NCBI GenBank assembly: GCA_029263175.1
Contig: JAJCXZ010000109.1
Location: forward strand, 1-51,227
Source of the DNA: Acidimicrobiales bacterium
GTDB lineage: Bacteria; Actinomycetota; Acidimicrobiia; Acidimicrobiales; Aldehydirespiratoraceae
Reading direction: 5' to 3'
DNA length: 51,227 nt
Part shown: positions 42,974 through 50,760 of the stretch, piece after piece
How positions within the stretch are numbered: the stretch's first letter is position 1
Layout of the letters: each line of letters opens with the position of its first letter
Program-made: the position numbers and the translations under genes
Notes under the pieces: generated by a model
The model's input: only the letters and a program-made list of their open reading frames with translations
What the model was told of the DNA's origin: nothing
The model's database searches: none

Positions 42974-44391
42974 CCGACTCGCTGCCGCCGGCCGGCTGGC
43001 AGGTCCAAGCTGACGCGGGGCTGCGGACAGCGGATGACGGAAGGCTGCTGATCGGCGGCAGCCCGCTCCGGCTCATGCGCCTCTCCGCGGCGGGCGCATC
43101 GACGGTGGCCGGCTGGATCGCCGGTGACCCGGTCGGCAAGACCACCGCAGCCCGAACTCTCGCCCGTCGCCTCCTCGATGCCGGCCTGGTCCATCCCTCT
43201 ACCGCACACTGGGGACAGCGTTCACGCTGCGACGCCGTAGTCCCAGCGTGCGTTAGAGATCTCACGGTGGTGATTCCGGTGAAGGACGACCACCGAGGGT
43301 TGCGGCGGCTGCTGGATGCGCTGCCCGATGTGGCGGTTGTAGTGGTTGATGACGGGTCGGCCGATCCGGTCGTCGCGCCGGGCGCCACGGTGATTCGTCG
43401 CGAGCAGACGGGTGGACCCGGCGGGGCAAGAAACGATGGTCTGGCCGTTGTCGAGACCGAACTCGTCGCCTTTCTCGATGCCGATGTGGAGCCCGGTCCC
43501 GACTTCATCGACGGGCTGGTCGGCCACCTCGACGACCCTGCCGTCGTGGCGGTCGCCCCCCGGGTGCGGAGCCGACCTGGGTCCTCCCCGATCGATCGCT
43601 ATGAGGCCGACTTCTCGCCTCTCGACCTCGGCGCCACGCCGGCGAATGTCGGGCCCCGCCGGCCCGTGTCATACGTGCCGACCGCGGCGCTCATCGCGCG
43701 GACAGCCGTCTTGCGCGACAGCGGTGGTTTCGATGTCGATCTTCGCTACGGCGAAGACGTCGACCTCGTCTGGCGCCTCTCCGAGGCCGGCGGCACGATC
43801 CGCTACGACCCCGACGTCGAGGTCACGCACGACCCGCGCCCAACGGCGACGACGTGGCTCCGCCAACGGATCGCCTACGGCTCCTCGGCGCCCGCGCTTG
43901 CCACGCGCCACGGCTCCGCAGTGGCACCGGCTCGCTGTTCTCCCTGGAGCGCTCTCGCCTGGTTGCTCGTCGCGCTCCGCCGGCCGGTTGTCGGAGTCGC
44001 GGTGGCCGCAGGCTCCACTGCCGCGCTCGCCCGCACGTTCGGGCATCTGTCGGCGGGCAATAAGGAGGCCGTCAGGCTCGCGGGATGGGGCCATCTCCAT
44101 GCCGGCCGCGGACTGGCCCAGGCGATCGGGCGCGTGTGGTGGCCGATAGCGCTCCCGCTGGCCATGTTGTGGCCGCGTGTTCGTCCGGCCGTCCTCGTCG
44201 CCATGCTCGCCGGACCCGTCATCGACTGGCGAGCGAGCGAACGCCGTCTCGATCTCATTTCTTCGATTGCACTCCGAGTCGTCGATCAGATGGCATACGG
44301 ACTGGGCGACTGGCAGTCGAGCATCGAGTCCCGCTCGTTCATCGCGCTTCGACCGGACCTGGTCGAACGAACTACGGTCCACCGCCCATGA
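42970..44391 (+). CDS. mftF: Mycofactocin glycosyltransferase MftF
   Basis: A 473-residue enzyme that adds a glucose chain to (pre)mycofactocin. The N-terminal ~75 residues (GWQVQADAGLR...LLIGGSPLRLMRLS) match the MftF-specific leader domain. The family-2 glycosyltransferase domain has intact TVVIPVKD, VVVDDGSADP, FLDADVEP and YGEDVDLVWRL motifs. The C-terminal third is hydrophobic. The interdomain linker (43199-43256) is encoded by an expanded REP element. It lies 8 kb from mftE but is clearly part of the pathway. The stop overlaps the next gene (ATGA). Confidence 0.93.
   Translation: MTDSLPPAGWQVQADAGLRTADDGRLLIGGSPLRLMRLSAAGASTVAGWIAGDPVGKTTAARTLARRLLDAGLVHPSTAHWGQRSRCDAVVPACVRDLTVVIPVKDDHRGLRRLLDALPDVAVVVVDDGSADPVVAPGATVIRREQTGGPGGARNDGLAVVETELVAFLDADVEPGPDFIDGLVGHLDDPAVVAVAPRVRSRPGSSPIDRYEADFSPLDLGATPANVGPRRPVSYVPTAALIARTAVLRDSGGFDVDLRYGEDVDLVWRLSEAGGTIRYDPDVEVTHDPRPTATTWLRQRIAYGSSAPALATRHGSAVAPARCSPWSALAWLLVALRRPVVGVAVAAGSTAALARTFGHLSAGNKEAVRLAGWGHLHAGRGLAQAIGRVWWPIALPLAMLWPRVRPAVLVAMLAGPVIDWRASERRLDLISSIALRVVDQMAYGLGDWQSSIESRSFIALRPDLVERTTVHRP
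43199..43256. repeat. REP-like palindrome, copy 8, inside mftF
   Basis: Left arm CTACCGCACACTGGG and right arm CCCAGCGTGCGTTAG match the outer arms of copies 1 and 5, but the loop is enlarged to ~28 nt and contains a small CAGCG/CGCTG hairpin. It is fully translated within mftF as the linker between its two domains. Confidence 0.8.
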
Positions 44392-45506
44392 GCACGATCA
44401 TCCCGCAACGCGTCGTCGACCTCCTGGCCCGATGTGCCCAGGAAGTGGATGTCGGTCACATCCTCGGTGGTCAGATCGCCGTGGCGTTCGAAGGCGAACT
44501 CGTGGTCGACGAGGCCCTCGGCGACGTCACGCTCGATCAACGTCTCCACACGTACTCGGCCGTCAAGCCGACGGTGAGCCTCACGGTGCTCGAACTCGCG
44601 GCCGAGGGCCTGATCGACCTCGATGCGCCAGTGGCCGGCGTGCTCCCGAGCTTCGGGAATGAAGGCAAGGCCGAGATCACGCTCTCGCAGGTGCTCCTCC
44701 ATGCCGGGGGCTTCCCACACGCGCCCATGCCCCACGAACTGTGGGCCGACCGCTCGGCGCGGCTGGAGAGGTATGCAACCTGGCGCACGAGCTGGGCACC
44801 GGGAACTGCGTTCGAGTATCACGCCTCATCTGCTCACTGGGTGCTCGCCGACATGATCACCGAGGTGACCGGTCGGCATCACGCCGACGTGGTCACGGAG
44901 CGAGTCATGGAACCGGCAGGAGCATCGCGCTGGCTGGCCATTCCGGAGGACCAGCAAGCCGACGTCGCCGATGTCGTGGCCATCGGCACTGCGCCCGACC
45001 CTGCAGCGTTCCGAGAGAAGTTCGGCATCGATATGCCGGTCACCGAGGTCACGCCCGAGGCGCTCGTGGCATTCAACGACCCGGCCATTCGCGCCGCCGG
45101 TCAGCCCGGTGGCGGCGGCATTGCCAGCGCGGCCGGCGTTGCCCTCTGGTACCAGGCGATCATGCACGACGACGGCGAGATCCTTCGTCCCGAAGTCAAG
45201 ACCGATGCACTCACTGTTGTCCGCCAGAACCACATGGACTGGCTCGGTGCCCCCGCCTCCCGTACCCACGCCTTCATCCTCGGCGGCGAACAGACAACCA
45301 AGGCTGCTCGCGGCTTCGGTCACACCGTCAGCGCTGCCGCGTTCGGCCACAACGGGGCGAGCGGGCAGCGCATCTGTGCCGATCCCGAGTCGGGCCTCTC
45401 GATAGCGATGATGACCCGCGGACTCGATCGCAACGACATGGTCTACAACCACTGGGGCACCGCCATCAGCTCGAAGGCCGGTCTGCTCACCACGCCGCTG
45501 GACTGA
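44388..45506 (+). CDS. Serine beta-lactamase-like hydrolase (class C/esterase type)
   Basis: A 372-residue protein of the beta-lactamase/serine-esterase family. The catalytic Ser57-x-x-Lys60 tetrad lies in TYSAVKPT; the Tyr motif is in YHASSAH (~residue 144) and a C-terminal HNGASG replaces the KTG box. No signal peptide is present, so an intracellular esterase is likelier than an antibiotic-resistance enzyme. It overlaps mftF by 4 nt and may be co-translated. Its last 20 nt overlap the convergent MFS gene. Confidence 0.85.
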   Translation: MSTIIPQRVVDLLARCAQEVDVGHILGGQIAVAFEGELVVDEALGDVTLDQRLHTYSAVKPTVSLTVLELAAEGLIDLDAPVAGVLPSFGNEGKAEITLSQVLLHAGGFPHAPMPHELWADRSARLERYATWRTSWAPGTAFEYHASSAHWVLADMITEVTGRHHADVVTERVMEPAGASRWLAIPEDQQADVADVVAIGTAPDPAAFREKFGIDMPVTEVTPEALVAFNDPAIRAAGQPGGGGIASAAGVALWYQAIMHDDGEILRPEVKTDALTVVRQNHMDWLGAPASRTHAFILGGEQTTKAARGFGHTVSAAAFGHNGASGQRICADPESGLSIAMMTRGLDRNDMVYNHWGTAISSKAGLLTTPLD

Positions 45507-46662
45507 TCTCGGCTTCGCGTCGGATGGCGCCCCACAAGAGAGTCATCACCACCATGGTTGCAAGGATGGCGGGTGGGGCGACCTTGATGCCATGGGCGTC
45601 GGCGAGCACCCCGATCAAGGCGGGCAGCGTGATGGCGCCGATGGCCGACCCGGCGAACTGATAGCCCACGACCCGACTCGTTCGCTCGCTGCCGAGATAG
45701 TGCGGGGTGCGACCCATCGCCAAGGGGAACATCACCGAGAAGGCGAGTCCGATGATCGGAACGGCGACGAACCCGGCGCCGAAGGGGTCGATCCACAGCA
45801 GTGCACCTGCGCCGACGGCCAGCAGCGACGCTTCCCAGAGCAATCGTTCTGGGTCGATTCGGTTTCCGAGTGCGGCCAAGCCGAGACGCCCGACCGTCAT
45901 GCCGATCCAGTACCCGGCGGTGATGGCGGCGGCGAACCCATCACCCAAACCGCGGTCCTCGGTCAGCAGCGTGAACGCCCACTGAGCGGTGGCAACCTCG
46001 ACGCCGACGTAGAGGGCGAACCACAACACGAGCTGGACCGTGACGCGGCCGGGTGCACCCACCCGCGACTCGACCGATCCGAAGTCCTGCGTCGGCGTGG
46101 GTGGCGCCTCGGTGTTTCGGTTGCGGATGAGCAGGCCGACGAGAATCAGCTGGATCATTGCCACCAAGGCGAAAGAGCCGCGCCACCAGTCGAACACGAT
46201 GATGAACACGCTCATCATCAGTGGGCCGGCCGAGGCGCCGATGCCGTAAGCGGCATGGAGCATCCCCATGTGGCGCGGACCAAAGGTGAGGGCGACCCAC
46301 GTGTTGCCGGAGGCGTCGCCGAGTCCGTTGCCGAGCCCAAGCGCCGCGAATCCGGCGAGCACAACCCACCAGACCGGCGAGACGGCGAGGAGCCCGAGGC
46401 CGACGGTGCTGACCGTTACACCGGCGATGATCGTGGGGACCGTGCCGATGCGATCGGCCAGATGGCCCGAGGCGATGCCGGCAACGAGGTAGCCGCCGGA
46501 GAGGGCGACCGAAATCATGCCGAAGCTGCTGTCGGTGCGTCCGAAGCCGTCTCGGATGGTCGGCCACGCCGTGCCGATGCCGCCATCGGCGAGTCCGAGC
46601 ATCACATAGACGGCGACGATCAGAATGAAGAGTGAGGGTGCCGCCAGTCGACTTCGCGCCAT
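45487..46662 (-). CDS. MFS transporter
   Basis: A 391-residue membrane protein with about twelve helices and MFS-type motifs (GHLADRIG after helix 2; GNRIDPER between helices 8 and 9). ATG 46662 is used because the first helix follows it; an upstream extension is unlikely to be translated. Substrate unknown. It starts 20 nt after the crotonase gene on the same strand, suggesting an operon. Confidence 0.88.
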   Translation of the reverse strand: MARSRLAAPSLFILIVAVYVMLGLADGGIGTAWPTIRDGFGRTDSSFGMISVALSGGYLVAGIASGHLADRIGTVPTIIAGVTVSTVGLGLLAVSPVWWVVLAGFAALGLGNGLGDASGNTWVALTFGPRHMGMLHAAYGIGASAGPLMMSVFIIVFDWWRGSFALVAMIQLILVGLLIRNRNTEAPPTPTQDFGSVESRVGAPGRVTVQLVLWFALYVGVEVATAQWAFTLLTEDRGLGDGFAAAITAGYWIGMTVGRLGLAALGNRIDPERLLWEASLLAVGAGALLWIDPFGAGFVAVPIIGLAFSVMFPLAMGRTPHYLGSERTSRVVGYQFAGSAIGAITLPALIGVLADAHGIKVAPPAILATMVVMTLLWGAIRREAEISPAAW

Positions 46663-46681
46663 GGCGGGGAGTCTGCCTTGG

Positions 46682-47473
46682 TTAGCGGCCTCGTTCGCGC
46701 AGATATGCCGCCCCGACCTCGCGTGACTCGGGGTCCTCCAACGCGTTGACGAGCACATCGGCGTCGCTCCACGCGAAGCGGGTCGACACCAGTGCCTCCG
46801 CGGCAGCGTCCACCGCGATGAGTGTGGCGCGAAGCGTGAGCGACGACTTCGCGGCCAGGGTGGCGGCGAGGTCCTCCACCTCGTCGACCAGTTTGTCGTC
46901 GTCGACCATGCGAGTGACGAAGCCGCGGACGTGCGCCTCCATTGTCGTGAAGGGGCGACAGGTCATCACCAGGTCACGGGTTGCGGCCGGCCCAATCTCA
47001 CGAACGAGGCGAGGGATACCACCCCAGGCGAGCGGGATGCCCAAGTCGACTTCAGGAATCGAGAAGCGGGTCGATTCTGCGGCCACGCGGAAGTCGCACG
47101 CGCCGGCCAACACCACACCTCCGCCGACACAGTGGCCGTGGATCGCGGCGATCGTGACGGCCTGCATACCTTCGATGGCCTCGGCCATCAGCCGTCCTGC
47201 GTCCGCCCCCGATCGGGCGATCCCAGAGGCCCCAGCGGAGAACGCCGAGAGGTCAGCACCGGCCGAGAATGCTCGCCCGGCTCCGGTGACCACCACGACG
47301 CGCACGTCGACCTGGCCGTCGAACCAGGCGGCGGCCAGCGCCAGCTCCTCCAGGCAAAGCGTCGACAGCGGATTCAGCTTGTCGGGCCGGTCGAGCGTGA
47401 TTCGCCCGATCCGTCCTTCAAGCTCAACCCGCAGCGTTTCGAAAGCCGGTATCTCAGAAGTCGGTGATCCCAT
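46682..47473 (-). CDS. Enoyl-CoA hydratase/isomerase family protein
   Basis: A 263-residue crotonase. Oxyanion-hole segments read GAGRAFSAGADLSAFS (~residue 70) and HGHCVGGGVVLAGACD (~residue 115). One of the usual catalytic Glu positions is within EVDLGIPLAWGG, as in hydratases, so activity is likely. It is upstream of the MFS gene in the same unit and 58 nt downstream of the SMC-like gene. Confidence 0.88.
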   Translation of the reverse strand: MGSPTSEIPAFETLRVELEGRIGRITLDRPDKLNPLSTLCLEELALAAAWFDGQVDVRVVVVTGAGRAFSAGADLSAFSAGASGIARSGADAGRLMAEAIEGMQAVTIAAIHGHCVGGGVVLAGACDFRVAAESTRFSIPEVDLGIPLAWGGIPRLVREIGPAATRDLVMTCRPFTTMEAHVRGFVTRMVDDDKLVDEVEDLAATLAAKSSLTLRATLIAVDAAAEALVSTRFAWSDADVLVNALEDPESREVGAAYLRERGR

Positions 47474-47531
47474 TCCGAGAGGCTGTCACAGCCGCGCCTC
47501 GAAATGCGATCCCGGTTGGGGGTTCGCGGCG

Positions 47532-48851
47532 CTATGAGATGCGCAGGCCGGAGTCGCTGTCCGCAGCGACGAGTTCGTCGACCGCGGTCGGCTCGAGGAT
47601 GGTGAGGTCACCGGTTATGGCCTCGACGCGTGCCCAGTCGGCGACGTCGACGTCTTCGGTGAGAAACACGATCTGCTGGCTGTCGGATGCGTGGAGCAGC
47701 AGCTCCAACAGGGGAGCCTTCAGGTCGTGGTCGATGCCGCGGAGCGAATCATCGAGGACGAGTGGGAGGCTCTCACCGTCGGGTCCGGCCGTGCGGACGG
47801 TCTCGAGGCGTGCCATCAGGGCGTGCGCCAATGCGACCGCATCGTCGTCTTCCACCGTCAGCGGGTTGCTGGTGATGAAGCTGACGTCGTTCATACGACG
47901 TGACGCTTCTTCGATCTCGTCGCGGTGCTCGTAGGCCCACTCGGGCACGATGTCGCCGGCGAGTCCGAACCAGGCCGCCATGGCCGATTCGTGTTCGGCC
48001 CCGGCCTCGACCATGCGCTTTCGAGCGTGCTCGGAGTCGAGTAGGCCGTTGACCCGTTGCAGATGGAAGCCGAGGTAGGAGTCGGCGCCGGCCGCGGCGA
48101 GAGCCACGGTTTCGGCCTTGCGGGCAGCGACCATCCGCTGGTGCTGGAGGAACGAGATGGCGGTCACGACAGCGGCGACCACGATGAAGCCCATGGCGGC
48201 GATCTGGCTGACGAACATGGCGGCCGGGACGGCCACGAGAGCTGCCATCGCACCTCCCACGAACGACAACCTCCGGAACCGTTCGGCGCTCGCCTGAGCG
48301 TCCTCGAAGCGCTGGTGCTGCTCTTCGATGCGAGCGACAACGGCTGCGTCCTCGGGAGAAGAACCACTGTCGGCGGCGGCAGCGTCCAGTTCGACCTGAG
48401 CAGCACGCACCCGCTCGGCGAGACCCCAGAGAGTCGGCGCGTCGACCGCGGCCAGGCGACGGATGATCTGGTCATGATGGGTGCTGGTGGTCAGGTCGGT
48501 CGAGGTGACGCGCAGCGTTCGCTTGGCGGCTCGCTCGTCGAGACCGGCCACGGAGAGGAGGTCGATGGCCCCTGTCTCGTCCGCAAATCGGCTGCTCACG
48601 TCAGCGGAGGCATCGATGTCGATCACCCGGGCTCGTGCGCCGTAGGGACGGAAGATGGCGAACCGGTTGCCCGTATCCGCCATGATCTCGGCGTGCACAC
48701 CAGCGCGGCTCGAGGTCAGTGAACCCACCAGCTCGCTGATGAGTCCCTCGCGCTCCAACCGGCCCACGCCGGAGATCACGGTGAGTCGGGGATGAAAGTC
48801 CAACGAGAATGTGTTCTCGTCGGCCTCGATGACCAGTCGCTCGAATCGCAT
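47532..48851 (-). CDS. SMC/RecN-like P-loop protein with lost Walker A and membrane insert
   Basis: A 439-residue protein. The N-terminus resembles an SMC/RecN ATPase head (MRFERLVIEADENTFSLDF... TVISGVGRLERE), but the Walker A Gly-Lys-Ser/Thr is replaced, so ATP binding is doubtful. Near the C-terminus a Walker B-like LPLVLDDSLRGID and a D-loop survive. Between them is a coiled coil with two membrane helices (residues ~195-240), an unusual insert for this class. Function unknown. Two DosR-like boxes lie 27-78 nt upstream, suggesting control by the regulator at 8448. Confidence 0.6.
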   Translation of the reverse strand: MRFERLVIEADENTFSLDFHPRLTVISGVGRLEREGLISELVGSLTSSRAGVHAEIMADTGNRFAIFRPYGARARVIDIDASADVSSRFADETGAIDLLSVAGLDERAAKRTLRVTSTDLTTSTHHDQIIRRLAAVDAPTLWGLAERVRAAQVELDAAAADSGSSPEDAAVVARIEEQHQRFEDAQASAERFRRLSFVGGAMAALVAVPAAMFVSQIAAMGFIVVAAVVTAISFLQHQRMVAARKAETVALAAAGADSYLGFHLQRVNGLLDSEHARKRMVEAGAEHESAMAAWFGLAGDIVPEWAYEHRDEIEEASRRMNDVSFITSNPLTVEDDDAVALAHALMARLETVRTAGPDGESLPLVLDDSLRGIDHDLKAPLLELLLHASDSQQIVFLTEDVDVADWARVEAITGDLTILEPTAVDELVAADSDSGLRIS

Positions 48852-48877
48852 ATCACACAGTTCGGCCTTCGGGGGCC

Positions 48878-48929
48878 CGGACTTGAGTCGAAAGACCCAA
48901 GGTCATGGGGCATAGGGACCAGAGTCCCT
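48878..48929 (-). promoter_or_regulatory. Two DosR-like boxes upstream of the SMC-like gene
   Basis: AGGGACCAGAGTCCCT (48914-48929) is a near-perfect palindrome matching 12 of 14 core positions of the DosR consensus. CGGACTTGAGTCG (48878-48890) is a weaker second match. Both are between the gene start at 48851 and tRNA-Thr. Confidence 0.55.
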
Positions 48930-49048
48930 TTGGGCGAAGAAACGCTCAGATTCAGGATTCCGTCAACTGTCCGCGAAACAGGGTTGGAGTCGGATGGCGC
49001 TCGTGGCATCATTGCCAACGCTTCGCATCGGGAAACCGGCGTGGAATT

Positions 49049-49121
49049 GCTCCCTTAGCTCAGTCGGTAGAGCGTCTCCATGGTAAGGAGAAGGTCGTCA
49101 GTTCAATTCTGACAGGGAGCT
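49049..49121 (+). tRNA. tRNA-Thr (anticodon GGT)
   Basis: Acceptor GCTCCCT/AGGGAGC, D-arm GCTC...GAGC, anticodon stem-loop TCTCC-ATGGTAA-GGAGA, T-loop TTCAATT. Discriminator T; CCA not encoded. Confidence 0.95.
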
Positions 49122-49165
49122 CGTCGGAACGGTCCCTCACGCGGGGAATCCACCGCTCCGGAGGC

Positions 49166-49239
49166 GGCGACGTAGCTCAGTTGGTGAGAGCGCTCGACTC
49201 ATAATCGAGAGGTCGACAGTTCGAATCTGTCCGTCGCTA
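49166..49239 (+). tRNA. tRNA-Met (anticodon CAT, elongator type)
   Basis: Acceptor GGCGACG/CGTCGCT with a G-T first pair, anticodon stem-loop CTCGA-CTCATAA-TCGAG, T-loop TTCGAAT. The pairing at position 1-72 argues against initiator tRNA. A lysidine-modified Ile isoacceptor cannot be excluded, but the tRNA-Thr/secE context favours elongator Met. Confidence 0.9.
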
Positions 49240-49290
49240 CAGCATGAATTCCGCCGGAACGCCGGTGTCGATCGAACCGGGAGTGCACTG

Positions 49291-49941
49291 ATGGCCGATA
49301 TGCCGCGCCGCCCGCTTCGGATCGTCACGAATCCGTCACGTAACCCATCGCGGTCTGGCGGGTCCAATATCTCAGATCCCGCCATGGCCGAATTGGTCGA
49401 GCGGGCCGTCGCCGGCGAACGCGGAGCGTTCGACGAGCTGGTGCGCCTCACCTATCGCGATGCGTTCGGTCTGGCTCTCCGTCTCACCGGCAAAGAGGAG
49501 GATGCACGCGACGTGGTGCAGGACGCCTACCTACGGGCATATCGCAGCCTGGGCCGCTTCCGTGGTGAGGCGCGCTTCAGCACATGGCTGTACCGCATCG
49601 TTGCCAACTGCTCCTCCACGCACACCACGAAGCGTCAGCGCTATCGCCATGAGCAACTCCCCGACGACGATCTCGTCGTCGACTCCCGCCCGGAGTCCGA
49701 TCCGGCCGCTCAAGCCGAGGCCGCTGGTCTTCGTCGCGCGCTCGACGCCGCGATCGCCGACCTGCCACCTCGGCTGCGATCGGTGGTCGTGCTGCGCGAT
49801 GTCTATGACCTGTCGCACGAAGCAATCGCCGACGAACTCGGTATCTCCGTGAGTGCCGCCAAAGTTCGTCTCCACCGTGCTCGCCGCCGTCTGCGCGAGC
49901 AGGTATTCCCGCTCCCGGGAGAGGAAGTTCATGCCGTTTGA
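49291..49941 (+). CDS. ECF-type RNA polymerase sigma factor
   Basis: A 216-residue sigma-70 family protein. Region 2 (residues ~45-110) has DEDARDVVQDAYLRAYRSLGRFRGEARFSTWLYRI-type content and region 4 (~150-200) ends in DLSHEAIADELGISVSAAKVRLHRARRRLRE. The ~30-residue N-terminal part is basic and disordered. Its stop overlaps the start of an anti-sigma gene by 11 nt, the usual layout for an ECF pair. It lies between tRNA-Met and tRNA-Trp, where other actinobacteria often carry rpmG or other genes. Confidence 0.92.
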   Translation: MADMPRRPLRIVTNPSRNPSRSGGSNISDPAMAELVERAVAGERGAFDELVRLTYRDAFGLALRLTGKEEDARDVVQDAYLRAYRSLGRFRGEARFSTWLYRIVANCSSTHTTKRQRYRHEQLPDDDLVVDSRPESDPAAQAEAAGLRRALDAAIADLPPRLRSVVVLRDVYDLSHEAIADELGISVSAAKVRLHRARRRLREQVFPLPGEEVHAV

Positions 49942-50296
49942 ATCCGAATTCTTCACCACTGATGGCTCCAGCTGCGCCGAAGTCGCCGACCTCCTGGTCG
50001 GGGTCGATGAGATCGAGCTGCTGGGCTTCGAGGCCCGGACCCACGTGGAGCAGTGCCTGCGTTGCCAAGCCGAGGCCGCCAGCTACCGCCGCCTGCGTCG
50101 CACCATGCGCTCGCTGGCCGGAGAACCGACATCCGTCGACTCGATGCTCGAGCACGAGATCATGATCGCGCTCGATGCCGAGGACGGCCGAGTCGTGTCT
50201 CGAGTGCCCCGTGGTGCCGCCGCAGTGGCGACCCTCGGCGGTCTCGCGGCCGCAGCGGGCGCGATCGCCATCGCAACACGCCGCCGCGCCAGTTAG
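49931..50296 (+). CDS. Zinc-finger anti-sigma factor (zf-HC2 type)
   Basis: A 121-residue protein with the H-x3-C-x2-C motif HVEQCLRC (~residues 38-45) and a preceding Cys at residue 15 (SSCAEV), typical of ZAS anti-sigma proteins. A C-terminal membrane helix (GAAAVATLGGLAAAAGAIAIA) ends in Arg-rich residues. It overlaps the sigma gene by 11 nt and probably holds that sigma factor inactive at the membrane. The start ATG 49931 is chosen for this overlap. Confidence 0.8.
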   Translation: MPFESEFFTTDGSSCAEVADLLVGVDEIELLGFEARTHVEQCLRCQAEAASYRRLRRTMRSLAGEPTSVDSMLEHEIMIALDAEDGRVVSRVPRGAAAVATLGGLAAAAGAIAIATRRRAS

Positions 50297-50330
50297 CCGA
50301 CCGGTGCCGCTAGTCTGGGTCGTTGTTCTC

Positions 50331-50403
50331 AGGGGCGTGGCTCAATTGGTAGAGCACCGGTCTCCAAAACCGGCGGTTGGGGGTTCGAGTCCCTCCGCCC
50401 CTG
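50331..50403 (+). tRNA. tRNA-Trp (anticodon CCA)
   Basis: Acceptor AGGGGCG/CGCCCCT, anticodon stem-loop CCGGT-CTCCAAA-ACCGG, T-loop TTCGAGT, discriminator G; CCA tail not encoded. It directly precedes secE, a conserved actinobacterial order. Confidence 0.97.
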
Positions 50404-50456
50404 CTTGACAGCGCCGCTTTTCGATGCGGATCTGAAACCCACCCGAGGAAAACGCC

Positions 50457-50756
50457 ATGTCGATGAACCGACAGCAAAAGCGCATGATGCAGAAGCAGGG
50501 CGAGATCGATGCCGACGGCGAACCGATCCGCGCTCGCAAGCAGCCGAACTCCGGTGGCCCCGCTCACGAGCGTGTCGGCCCCATGCAGTTTCTCCACGAG
50601 GTCCGAGGCGAGCTGCGCAAGGTTGCCTGGCCGACCCGTGAAGAGACCATCAACTACTCGATTGTCGTGCTGATCACGATCGTCATTCTCGGCGCCATGA
50701 TCTACGGCGCCGATTGGTTGTTCTCCACCTTCATCCTTGAACTGTTCGAGACCTGA
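50457..50756 (+). CDS. secE: Preprotein translocase subunit SecE
   Basis: A 99-residue essential part of the SecYEG protein-export channel. The conserved amphipathic segment FLHEVRGELRKVAWPTREET (~residues 44-63) precedes one membrane helix (~68-90). The basic ~40-residue N-terminal tail is an extension common in actinobacteria. A second ATG two codons on is possible. nusG follows after 4 nt. Confidence 0.96.
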   Translation: MSMNRQQKRMMQKQGEIDADGEPIRARKQPNSGGPAHERVGPMQFLHEVRGELRKVAWPTREETINYSIVVLITIVILGAMIYGADWLFSTFILELFET

Positions 50757-50760
50757 TCCC

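Noticed and set aside
40861-43209. A 782-codon open frame on the minus strand that would extend the amidohydrolase by ~215 residues
   Set aside because: The extension is antisense to the MmcQ-like and mftF genes and has no domain signal; the amidohydrolase has a proper start at 42561.
48878-49048. A small plus-strand gene between the SMC-like gene and tRNA-Thr
   Set aside because: Open frames here have no start with a Shine-Dalgarno, read across the DosR-like box or the tRNA, and resemble no protein.
49240-50330. rpmG (ribosomal protein L33) expected near tRNA-Met/secE in actinobacteria
   Set aside because: No ~55-residue L33-like frame with its Cys motifs is visible; the space is filled by the sigma and anti-sigma genes.
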